Assembly (NCBI GenBank): GCA_050245915.1
Contig: JBFWWZ010000060.1
Coordinates: 1 to 12,865, forward strand
Direction: 5' to 3'
From: JBDSKH01 sp050245915
Lineage (GTDB): Bacteria; Actinomycetota; Actinomycetes; Actinomycetales; Microbacteriaceae
Length of the DNA: 12,865 nt
Shown: in pieces, positions 6,711-12,233 of the stretch
Position numbering within the stretch: position 1 is the stretch's first letter
Layout of the letters: every line of letters starts with the position of its first letter
Translations under genes and position numbers: made by a program
Notes under the pieces: model-generated
Told to the model about the DNA's origin: nothing
Database searches by the model: none
Seen by the model: only the letters and a program-made list of their open reading frames with translations

Positions 6711-7898
6711 TCACTCCGGGGTCGTGATCGACTCGGTGACCGGGTCGGTCACCTGCTCGCCGCGGTACAGCGCCTCGAACGTGTCGAGCGTGCGCTCGAT
6801 GTCGTGCGGCTCCACCGTCTTCAGCGCGCCCTTCTTGAGGCGGGTGAGTTCGGCGGGCGACGCCTTCAGGATCTGCTCCAGGTAGCCGGCGAACGCGTCG
6901 ACATCGCCCGGCTCGAAGAGGTAGCCGTTCTCTCCCGGATGCACGAGGTGCGGCAGGGCCATCGCGTTCGCGGCGACGACGGGGAGACCCGACGCCAGCG
7001 CCTCCATGGTCGCGATGCTCTGCAGCTCGGCCCGGGACGGCATCCCGAACACCGTGCTGCGGGTCAACGCCGCGCGCAGCTCGTTGTAGGACACCTTGCC
7101 GGTGAAGGTGGTGCGGTCGGCGATGCCGAGTTCGCGGGCTTTCGCTTCCAGCTGCCGGCGCACGTCGCCGTCGCCGACGATCTGCACCTGCACGTCGAGG
7201 GCCGGATCGAGCTTGGTGACGGCGACGAGCAGATCCTCGATGTGCTTCTCCTCGTCGAGCCGGCCGAGGAAGGTGACGATGTTCTGCGTGCGGGGCGAGA
7301 AATCGGCGACGTAGTCGGCCGCCCTGATCCCACAGGAGATCGCGTGCACGTTGGGCAGTCCCGTCGACTTCTCGAAGAAGTCCGCCGCCCGGCGGGTGGG
7401 TGCCGTGATCTCATCCGCCTTCGAGAACCACTTGCGTGCCGATGCCCACTGGATCTTGATCAGCCACCCGAGCGCGAACTTCGGGAGGATCGCCACGTGC
7501 TGGATCATGTTCTCGGGCATCGTGTGGTTCGTGCCCACGAGCCGGATGCCGTGCTTCTTCGCCGCCGTGGCCAGCCCGCGACCGACGACGATATGCGACT
7601 GGAAGTGGATGACATCCGGGTTGATCTCACGGACGATGCGCTCGGCGTTCGCCTTCACCCGCCACGGCAGCATGAACCGAAGCCAGGGGTGCGGCAGCCA
7701 GCGCCAGCTGTAGATGCGGTGGACGATGAGGTCGACGCCGACGTGATTCTCGACGAAGGTGCCGACCCGTCCGTGTGCGGGGACCATGACGTGCACCTCA
7801 TGCCCGCGACTCGCGAGACCCGCCGCGAGAGCGCGTGTGAAGGTGGCTGAGCCGTTGACGTCGGGTGCGAACGTGTCGGCGCCGATCAGGATGCGCAT
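6711..7898 (-). CDS. GT4-family (GT-B fold) glycosyltransferase
   Basis: The 395-residue product is a retaining GT-B glycosyltransferase that should transfer a hexose or mannose from a nucleotide sugar to a lipid or glycan acceptor at the inner face of the membrane. Visible signatures: the N-terminal glycine loop near VNGSATF (14-20); the donor-site arginine and lysine Arg213 and Lys218 in LGRLDEEKH; VGDGD (241-245); and the EX7E motif Glu291 to Glu299 followed by ASGLPVVA. The segment WRWLPHPWLRFMLPWR (65-80) is aromatic and basic and could contact membrane. Such proteins in actinobacteria make mannolipids or glycosyl diacylglycerol; which one is not decidable. ATG 7898 has GGAGG (7902-7906) only 3 bases upstream, a short spacing. 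It follows the DMT gene by 42 bases and may be cotranscribed. Confidence 0.9.
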   Translation of the reverse strand: MRILIGADTFAPDVNGSATFTRALAAGLASRGHEVHVMVPAHGRVGTFVENHVGVDLIVHRIYSWRWLPHPWLRFMLPWRVKANAERIVREINPDVIHFQSHIVVGRGLATAAKKHGIRLVGTNHTMPENMIQHVAILPKFALGWLIKIQWASARKWFSKADEITAPTRRAADFFEKSTGLPNVHAISCGIRAADYVADFSPRTQNIVTFLGRLDEEKHIEDLLVAVTKLDPALDVQVQIVGDGDVRRQLEAKARELGIADRTTFTGKVSYNELRAALTRSTVFGMPSRAELQSIATMEALASGLPVVAANAMALPHLVHPGENGYLFEPGDVDAFAGYLEQILKASPAELTRLKKGALKTVEPHDIERTLDTFEALYRGEQVTDPVTESITTPE

Positions 7899-7940
7899 CG
7901 GCCTCCAACCTACCCCAGCGAAGCCGCGGGGCCGCGGTGG

Positions 7941-8978
7941 CTAACCCCCCGCGTGGCCCCGTCCGCGTGCCCGCACGTGTGCGGCACGGTCGATCGCCTC
8001 GCCGACCACCTCGGCCACCGCCTCCTCGACGACGTTGCCGCCGTGATGCGTCTGCGGGTGATGCTTCGCCAGCTGGAACACGCCGTAGATCGCGAGCGAC
8101 GCGGCGAACACCCAGATGACCATCACCCACCACGGAACCTGCGACGCCTCGCCGAGCACGACGATGCCGATCGCGACAGCGACCAGCGGGTCGACGACGG
8201 TGAGGCCGGCGATCACCAGGTCGGGCGAACCGACCGAGTACGCGGTCTGGACGAAGTACGCGCCGAGCGCCGCCGCCAGGATCAGCATGACGACGCAGAC
8301 GATGGTGAGGGGCTCGAACGATCCGCCCCCGGTGACGCCGGCGAGCTCGTTGCCGACCCGGTTGATGACCACCTTCGCGAGGGTGGCGACGAAACCGTAG
8401 AGCACGCCCGCCGACAGGATGTAGAAGATCGCTCCGGCGCCGCGCTTGCGGAACCAGACGAACGCGATCGCCAGCGCCACCAGCACCACGCCGAGGATCA
8501 CCAGGATCACGATCAGCTGCAGCCGCTCGACCACCGTCTCACGCGCGAAGATCGCCGCGAACGTGACGAAGATCGCGATACCGGTGACGCAGAACACGAT
8601 GGCCCGGATGGCGGCACCCTGCAGCTGCACCTTCGACACGCGGGCGTTCACGATCGAGGTGATCACGAGGGCGACGACCCCGATCGGCTGCACCACGATG
8701 AGCGGCGCGAAACCGAGGCTCGTGAGCTGCAGCAGGATGGCAAGCCCCAGCATCACGCTGCCGATCACCCACCACCCGCTGGATGCCAGGCGCAGCAGCT
8801 GCCGCACGCTCAGCCCGGCCTTGTGGCCGCTTCCGTGCCGGTGCTCGACGATCTCGACGCCACGGTGCTGGAACTGCGCCCCGAGGGCGAGGAACACGCC
8901 GCCGAGCAGCGCGATCGCGATGCCGAGTGGTGCCATCCCCCCGATGACAGAGTCGAGGGTGGGGATGTCGGCGGGCAC
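7941..8978 (-). CDS. DMT-superfamily permease with histidine-rich tail
   Basis: The 345-residue product has about nine hydrophobic segments (15-34, 69-87, 92-111, 124-143, 155-174, 183-203, 225-245, 255-276, 283-303). The pairing of LGFAPLIVVQPIGVVALVIT (89-108) with GSPDLVIAGLTVVDPLVAVA (250-269) looks like two related halves, as in EamA/NIPA-like DMT carriers. Short His-containing stretches, EHRHGSGHK (45-53) and KHHPQTHHGG (305-314), flank the core and may bind divalent metal; a magnesium or other cation role is only a suggestion by analogy with NIPA proteins. The C-terminal 30 residues are charged and probably cytoplasmic. The start is GTG at 8978, six bases behind a TAGATT -10 and without a ribosome-binding site. 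An alternative ATG at 8936 would remove only 14 polar residues. Confidence 0.85.
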   Translation of the reverse strand: MPADIPTLDSVIGGMAPLGIAIALLGGVFLALGAQFQHRGVEIVEHRHGSGHKAGLSVRQLLRLASSGWWVIGSVMLGLAILLQLTSLGFAPLIVVQPIGVVALVITSIVNARVSKVQLQGAAIRAIVFCVTGIAIFVTFAAIFARETVVERLQLIVILVILGVVLVALAIAFVWFRKRGAGAIFYILSAGVLYGFVATLAKVVINRVGNELAGVTGGGSFEPLTIVCVVMLILAAALGAYFVQTAYSVGSPDLVIAGLTVVDPLVAVAIGIVVLGEASQVPWWVMVIWVFAASLAIYGVFQLAKHHPQTHHGGNVVEEAVAEVVGEAIDRAAHVRARGRGHAGG

Positions 8979-8984
8979 CCGACG

Positions 8985-8990
8985 AATCTA
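8985..8990 (-). promoter_or_regulatory. -10 box of leaderless promoter for the DMT permease
   Basis: TAGATT on the minus strand, then 6 bases, then the GTG start. It sits where the -35 of the divergent def promoter would fall with a 17-bp spacer (8984-8989). No -35 of its own is recognisable. Confidence 0.55.
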
Positions 8991-9006
8991 CCGGCAGACC
9001 GCCCGA

Positions 9007-9012
9007 TATCCT
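9007..9012 (+). promoter_or_regulatory. -10 box of leaderless promoter for def
   Basis: TATCCT, then 6 bases, then ATG at 9019, with no Shine-Dalgarno sequence. It overlaps the expected -35 position of the opposite DMT promoter (9008-9013), so the two promoters cannot easily be occupied together. Confidence 0.55.
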
Positions 9013-9018
9013 TGCTCA

Positions 9019-9585
9019 ATGCCTGTGCGCCCGATCGTGATCACGGGTGACCCCGTCCTCCACGCGCCCGCCCGGCGCGTCGAGAGCATCGACGATGAGA
9101 TCCGCACGCTCGTGGATGACATGGAGCAGACGATGGCCGCCGCCCCCGGCGTCGGGCTCGCGGCACCGCAGGTCGGGGTGCCGTTGCGCATCTTCGTGTG
9201 GAGCTGGACCGACGGCGACGGCGTGCATCACGCGGGCACCGCGATCAACCCCGAGCTGTGGATCAGCCCGCCGATGATCGGCGACCTGGATGACGAGGCC
9301 GAATCCGAGGGCTGCCTCTCGATCCCGGGCGAACGGTTCCCGCTCCGCCGGTCGGAGCGCGCACTGCTGCGCGCGACCGCCCTCGACGGCACGACTTTCG
9401 AGGTGCAGGCGGAGGGCTGGCTGGCCCGCATCTTCCAGCACGAGTACGACCACCTCGACGGAGTGCTCTACGCGGACCGGCTCATCCACCCGTTCGACCG
9501 GCTCGTCGCGAAGGCGATCAAGAAGCAGAGCTGGGGTTCCGCGGGGCAGAGCTGGCTGCCGGGGGTCGATCACCTGGAGGACTGA
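9019..9585 (+). CDS. def: peptide deformylase
   Basis: The 188-residue enzyme removes the formyl group from the N-terminal methionine of new proteins, a metal-dependent cytosolic step acting at the ribosome exit before methionine aminopeptidase. All three family motifs are intact: GVGLAAPQ (44-51), EGCLS (97-101) with metal ligand Cys99, and QHEYDH (140-145) with ligands His141 and His145 and catalytic Glu142. The C-terminal extension (about 155-188), ending in PGVDHLED, is longer than in the E. coli enzyme, as in many actinobacteria. ATG 9019 directly begins the conserved MPVRPIVITGDPVL segment; the open frame upstream lies opposite the DMT gene and is not homologous. fmt, often next to def, is not in this window, so another copy may exist elsewhere. 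It is probably leaderless and convergent with azlD. Confidence 0.95.
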   Translation: MPVRPIVITGDPVLHAPARRVESIDDEIRTLVDDMEQTMAAAPGVGLAAPQVGVPLRIFVWSWTDGDGVHHAGTAINPELWISPPMIGDLDDEAESEGCLSIPGERFPLRRSERALLRATALDGTTFEVQAEGWLARIFQHEYDHLDGVLYADRLIHPFDRLVAKAIKKQSWGSAGQSWLPGVDHLED

Positions 9586-9602
9586 GCGACCCTCGCTCTC
9601 AG
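9584..9602. terminator. small hairpin between convergent def and azlD
   Basis: GAGCGA (9584-9589), loop CCC and TCGCTC (9593-9598) form a perfect 6-bp stem that includes the last two bases of the def stop. Pairing can be extended by CTGA with TCAG (9599-9602) past a two-base bulge. No T-run follows on either side, so termination strength is uncertain. Confidence 0.4.
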
Positions 9603-9613
9603 TGGGTCCGGGG

Positions 9614-9928
9614 TCAGGCCATCCAGCCGAGAAGACGCAGCACCGCCGCAACGATCGCGGCGCTGAGCACCACGATGACGAACGGTGCACGCAGCAGGAG
9701 CAGCACCGCGGCGACCGCCACCGCCGGGACGCGAGCATCGAGCACGAGCTGGTGATCGCGCTCGAGCGTCTGGGTGACCACCAGGGCGGACAGCAGCGCG
9801 ACGGTCAGCAGCGTGGCGACGCGCGACGGCCCCGGCCGCTCCATGAACGTGGGCGGCACCAGGTAGCCGAGCAGCTTCAGCACCAGCACGGCGAGGGACG
9901 CCAGCAGGATGATCGTCCAGACGCTCAC
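9614..9928 (-). CDS. azlD: AzlD-family subunit of branched-chain amino-acid exporter
   Basis: The 104-residue protein is the small partner of AzlC. It has about four hydrophobic segments (3-22, 36-51, 66-80, 84-101), one of them ending in VPPTFMERPGPSR (24-36), a typical AzlD loop. The GTG start at 9928 overlaps the azlC stop as GTGA, which indicates coupled synthesis in equal amounts. AzlCD pairs export branched-chain amino acids or analogues; the family was named from azaleucine resistance in Bacillus. Length and hydrophobic pattern are usual for the family. Confidence 0.9.
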   Translation of the reverse strand: MSVWTIILLASLAVLVLKLLGYLVPPTFMERPGPSRVATLLTVALLSALVVTQTLERDHQLVLDARVPAVAVAAVLLLLRAPFVIVVLSAAIVAAVLRLLGWMA

Positions 9929-10617
9929 TGCGCGTCCGCCTTCGGTGCGAGCCAGTTGGTGATCCCGACGACGATGGCGACGACGGCGGCCGCGAGCACC
10001 GGGAGCCCCGGCGGCAGCCACGGGATGAGGACGGCGGCGACGACCGCCGCGGCGACGGCCACGACGATCGGCTGACGGGCACGCAGCCGGGGCCAGAGCA
10101 GGCCCAGGAACGCTGCTGCCGCCGCGGCATCCAGACCGTACATGCGCACGTCGCCGACGAGGTCGCCGAGCAGCGCGCCGACGAAGGTGGTGAGGTTCCA
10201 GCCGACGTAGATGATGGCGCCGGTCGTCCAGAAACCGGCGCGCTGCCCGCGGAGGGTCGGTTGCGCGGTGGACACCGCGGTGGACTCGTCGATGGTCCAC
10301 TGGGCGGCGATCAGCTTCTTCCACCACGGGCCGCCGATGATCGGCGACATCCGCATGGAGTACAGCGAGTTGCGCACGCCGAGCAGGGCGGCGCTGGTGA
10401 TCGCGGCCGGCCCGGCTGCGGTGCCGCCTGAGGCCAGCACCCCGATGAGCGCGAACTGCGATCCGCCCGAGAACATGAACAGGCTCAGCACGCAGGTCTG
10501 CCAGACATCGAGCCCGGATGCCACGGCCAGCGCCCCGAAAGACACCCCGTACGCCGCGACCGCGAGCCCGACGGCGAAGCTGGCGCGCACCGCTGCGGCT
10601 GTCTCGGGGTGCGCCAT
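9925..10617 (-). CDS. azlC: AzlC-family subunit of branched-chain amino-acid exporter
   Basis: The 230-residue protein is the large subunit of the AzlCD exporter. It has the diagnostic FMFSGGSQFA (48-57) and LLGVRNSLYSMRMSP (78-92), with further hydrophobic helices to about residue 222. The GG of SGGSQF is thought to line the transport path. ATG 10617 begins close to the first helix; a TAGCAT -10 ends exactly 6 bases upstream and no ribosome-binding site is present, so the mRNA is probably leaderless. It is translationally coupled to azlD. Upstream lies a 15-bp hairpin that ends the SHOCT gene. No Lrp-type regulator is adjacent in the visible window. Confidence 0.92.
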   Translation of the reverse strand: MAHPETAAAVRASFAVGLAVAAYGVSFGALAVASGLDVWQTCVLSLFMFSGGSQFALIGVLASGGTAAGPAAITSAALLGVRNSLYSMRMSPIIGGPWWKKLIAAQWTIDESTAVSTAQPTLRGQRAGFWTTGAIIYVGWNLTTFVGALLGDLVGDVRMYGLDAAAAAAFLGLLWPRLRARQPIVVAVAAAVVAAVLIPWLPPGLPVLAAAVVAIVVGITNWLAPKADAQ

Positions 10618-10623
10618 TCGTCG

Positions 10624-10629
10624 ATGCTA
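10624..10629 (-). promoter_or_regulatory. -10 box of leaderless promoter for azlC
   Basis: On the minus strand TAGCAT, then CGACGA, then ATG at 10617. The place for a -35 box (about 10647-10652) is inside the upstream hairpin and carries no TTGACA-like sequence. Confidence 0.6.
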
Positions 10630-10636
10630 GACGTGC

Positions 10637-10672
10637 GACTGGCCCCGTCTCGGCGAGGAGACGGGGCCAGTC
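10637..10672 (-). terminator. perfect 15-bp hairpin after the SHOCT gene
   Basis: GACTGGCCCCGTCTC (10637-10651) and GAGACGGGGCCAGTC (10658-10672) are perfect inverted arms around a 6-base loop. It lies 12 bases after the SHOCT-gene stop. There is no T-run in the leftward direction (GCACGTCT follows), typical of GC-rich actinobacterial terminators. It abuts the azlC -10 box, leaving 7 bases between. Confidence 0.75.
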
Positions 10673-10684
10673 GGAGGTGCGTGG

Positions 10685-10996
10685 CTACTTCACCGGCGGC
10701 TGCGGGGCGCTCGCACGGAGCACCTCGAGGCGAGCGCGGTACTCCTTCTCGTCGATGTCGCCCTGCGCGTAGCGCTCGGCGAGAGTCGACTCGGCGCTGC
10801 GGGCGGCGTGGGCCTGGGCCCAGGGTCCGTAGCCGTGACCGTAGGCGCCCCACATGGCGCGGCGACGACGGCCGAAGATCGCGAACAGCGCCACGATCAG
10901 CAGGATCCAGAACAGCGGGATGAGGAAGAACAGGAAGCCGAAGCCGTGCCCGAACGGGTGAACGGCTGCGGCGGCCAAGGCGAGTGAGGTGAACAC
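10685..10996 (-). CDS. small membrane protein with C-terminal SHOCT domain
   Basis: The 103-residue product has one or two hydrophobic segments (4-12 and a strong one at about 18-41, rich in Phe/Leu/Ile), followed by the stop-transfer cluster GRRRR (42-46). A His/Gly/Tyr-rich stretch (GAYGHGYG, 50-57) leads to a SHOCT motif at about 67-94 (ESTLAERYAQGDIDEKEYRA), a short amphipathic region found at the end of many bacterial membrane proteins and thought to mediate oligomerisation. GTG 10996 was chosen because AAAGGA (11002-11007) lies 5 bases upstream; longer frames run into a non-coding palindrome region. Function unknown. It is divergent from the RraB gene and ends in a perfect hairpin. Confidence 0.8.
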   Translation of the reverse strand: MFTSLALAAAAVHPFGHGFGFLFFLIPLFWILLIVALFAIFGRRRRAMWGAYGHGYGPWAQAHAARSAESTLAERYAQGDIDEKEYRARLEVLRASAPQPPVK

Positions 10997-11093
10997 GGTT
11001 GTCCTTTGTCTCGGGGATCCGGGGTGGATCCCTCTGACCTCTACGCTCGCCGTTCGGCCGGATCCCGGAATCTGCCGTGCGGATGCACCTGGC

Positions 11094-11143
11094 GTACTCC
11101 CGCGGGAGCAGTTTCCGGACGCGAGTACTCCGCGGGCGCTGTT
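11094..11143. repeat. imperfect direct repeat of about 20 bp
   Basis: GTACTCCCGCGGGAGCAGTT (11094-11113) recurs as GTACTCCGCGGGCGCTGTT (11125-11143), one base shorter and with a few substitutions. The copies are 31 bases apart, close to three helical turns, the arrangement expected for a protein binding two sites on one DNA face. Each contains a small palindrome of its own. Confidence 0.5.
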
Positions 11144-11172
11144 CGGGTTTCGGGGTACCCCGAAACCCGAAC
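11141..11172. repeat. perfect 32-bp palindrome without loop
   Basis: The left arm GTTCGGGTTTCGGGGT (11141-11156) is followed at once by its exact reverse complement, with the GGTACC centre between 11156 and 11157. It lies between two divergent starts, about 72 bp upstream of the inferred RraB-gene transcription start, so it is not placed where a terminator of either gene would be. A binding site for a dimeric or tetrameric regulator, a cruciform, or a dispersed genomic palindrome are all possible. Confidence 0.75.
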
Positions 11173-11215
11173 GCGTCACGGGGGACAACGTCTTCGGCGT
11201 GGTCGGGATCCGCGC

Positions 11216-11221
11216 TACGGT
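11216..11221 (+). promoter_or_regulatory. -10 box of a leaderless promoter for the RraB-family gene
   Basis: TACGGT, then 7 bases, then ATG at 11229, without a Shine-Dalgarno sequence. Spacing is one base longer than in the other four examples. TTCGGC at 11193-11198 is 17 bases upstream and could be a weak -35. Confidence 0.45.
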
Positions 11222-11228
11222 TTCGCGC

Positions 11229-11564
11229 ATGACGCGCCGACAGACCCTCGACGAGCACTTTGCCGCTGACCACGCCCAGCTGGAGCAGCGACACCAGATC
11301 GGGGACGCCGCCGCCACCGCGAGGGAGCTCGAGCACTTCGCGTACTTCACCAGGAGGTCACGGGCGCAGGAGGCGGCGGCTGCACTCGTCGAGGCCGGAT
11401 TCCGTGTCGAGGTCAGGAGATCAGGCTTCAAGACCGCAGTGATCGCGCGGCACGACTCCGACGTGCTTCCCGACACCGTCGAGCGGAACACTCGCACGCT
11501 GTTCGACATCATCGAAAGCCGAGGGGGCAACTACGACGGGTGGGGCGGAATGATCGCCGTCTGA
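11229..11564 (+). CDS. RraB-family protein (RNase E activity regulator fold)
   Basis: The 111-residue soluble protein matches the RraB pattern: a helical N-terminus (about 1-34), HFAYFTRRSRAQEAAAAL (36-53), a beta strand FRVEVRRS (58-65), VIARHDSDVLPDTVE (71-85) and a C-terminal GGNYDGWGG (99-107). In E. coli RraB binds RNase E and damps mRNA decay; in actinobacteria the partner would be RNase E/G, but that is extrapolated. The family also includes proteins annotated only by domain. ATG 11229 begins the conserved part; upstream frame has no support. It ends exactly one base before the response-regulator stop, with no gap. The divergent spacer with a perfect palindrome suggests it is regulated. 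Confidence 0.85.
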   Translation: MTRRQTLDEHFAADHAQLEQRHQIGDAAATARELEHFAYFTRRSRAQEAAAALVEAGFRVEVRRSGFKTAVIARHDSDVLPDTVERNTRTLFDIIESRGGNYDGWGGMIAV

Positions 11565-12233
11565 CTAGTCCGCGCGGCCGGGCGCGACGAGACCCGTCTC
11601 GTAGGCCACGACGACGAGTTGCACGCGGTCGCGCGCGAGGAGCTTCGACATGATGCGCGAGACGTGGGTCTTCGCGGTCAGCGGGCTCAGGAAGAGCGAG
11701 GTGCCGATCTCCTCGTTGTTGAGGCCCTGTCCGACGAGGGTCAGCACCTCCTTCTCGCGCTCGGTGAGCGTCGCGAGGCGGGCGTCGTCGGGGGCGTCGC
11801 GCAGCGAACCCGCGACGCGCTCGAGCAGGCGCTTGGTGACACGTGGGCTGAGCAGCGCGTCACCCCCGGCGACGACGTGGATCGCACGGATCAGCTCGAC
11901 CGGCTCGGTGTCCTTCACGAGGAACCCGCTCGCGCCGGCGCGGATCGCCTGCGCCACGTACTCGTCGAGCTCGAACGTCGTCACCACGACGACGTGCGTG
12001 TCGAGGAGGGCGGGATCGGCGACGATCTGCTCCGTGGCCCAGAGGCCGTCGCCGTCGGGCATGCGGATGTCCATCAGCACGACATCCGGCTTCTCGCGGG
12101 CGACGAGGGCGACCGCCTCGCGACCGGTGCCGGCCTCGCCGACGACCTCGATATCCGGTTCGGCCTCGAGCAGGCTGCGGAACCCGCCGCGGATCAGCTG
12201 CTGATCGTCGGCCAGCGCGACACGGATCGTCAT
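11565..12233 (-). CDS. NarL/DesR-type response regulator
   Basis: The 222-residue protein is the DNA-binding output of a two-component system. The receiver domain (about 3-118) has the acidic pocket Asp9/Asp10, phospho-acceptor Asp55 in LMDIRMPDG, switch Thr85/Thr86 in VVTTF, and Lys107 in FLVKD, all as expected. A linker (about 120-150) leads to a LuxR-type HTH (153-212) with TEREKEVL and the recognition region LSPLTAKTHVSRIMSK. ATG 12233 overlaps the kinase stop as ATGA, so the kinase is upstream in the same message. Its stop at 11565 abuts the convergent RraB gene without a base between. Target genes cannot be named from sequence. Confidence 0.95.
   Translation of the reverse strand: MTIRVALADDQQLIRGGFRSLLEAEPDIEVVGEAGTGREAVALVAREKPDVVLMDIRMPDGDGLWATEQIVADPALLDTHVVVVTTFELDEYVAQAIRAGASGFLVKDTEPVELIRAIHVVAGGDALLSPRVTKRLLERVAGSLRDAPDDARLATLTEREKEVLTLVGQGLNNEEIGTSLFLSPLTAKTHVSRIMSKLLARDRVQLVVVAYETGLVAPGRAD

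Larger units (their letters stand above)
10997..11228. other. 232-bp divergent spacer rich in palindromes
   Basis: No gene is visible between the SHOCT and RraB starts. From left to right it holds a GGGATCC/GGATCCC dyad (11014-11020 and 11026-11032) just upstream of the SHOCT ribosome-binding site, a 12-bp palindrome CTCCCGCGGGAG (11097-11108), an 8-bp palindrome GAGTACTC (11123-11130), a 32-bp perfect palindrome (11141-11172), and a TACGGT -10 box (11216-11221) for the RraB gene. This is the densest regulatory-looking stretch in the window. Confidence 0.6.

Noticed and set aside
7907..7912. TAGGTT eight bases before the glycosyltransferase ATG as a sixth leaderless promoter
   Set aside because: A GGAGG ribosome-binding site lies between it and the ATG and the spacing differs from the others, so it is more likely chance.
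7924..7937. CCGCGG-GG-CCGCGG repeat between the DMT and glycosyltransferase genes as a terminator
   Set aside because: The usable stem is only four pairs with no T-run, and the 42-bp spacing suggests readthrough; such GC runs are common here.
8446..9018. Upstream extension of the def reading frame
   Set aside because: The extra residues run antisense to the DMT gene, have Thr/Ile/Ser-rich shadow composition, and the conserved deformylase N-terminus begins at 9019 behind a leaderless -10.
7953..9050. 365-residue plus-strand frame opposite the DMT permease, and a similar one opposite the glycosyltransferase (6804-7850)
   Set aside because: Both are charged, low-complexity antisense shadows; the minus-strand products have intact family motifs.
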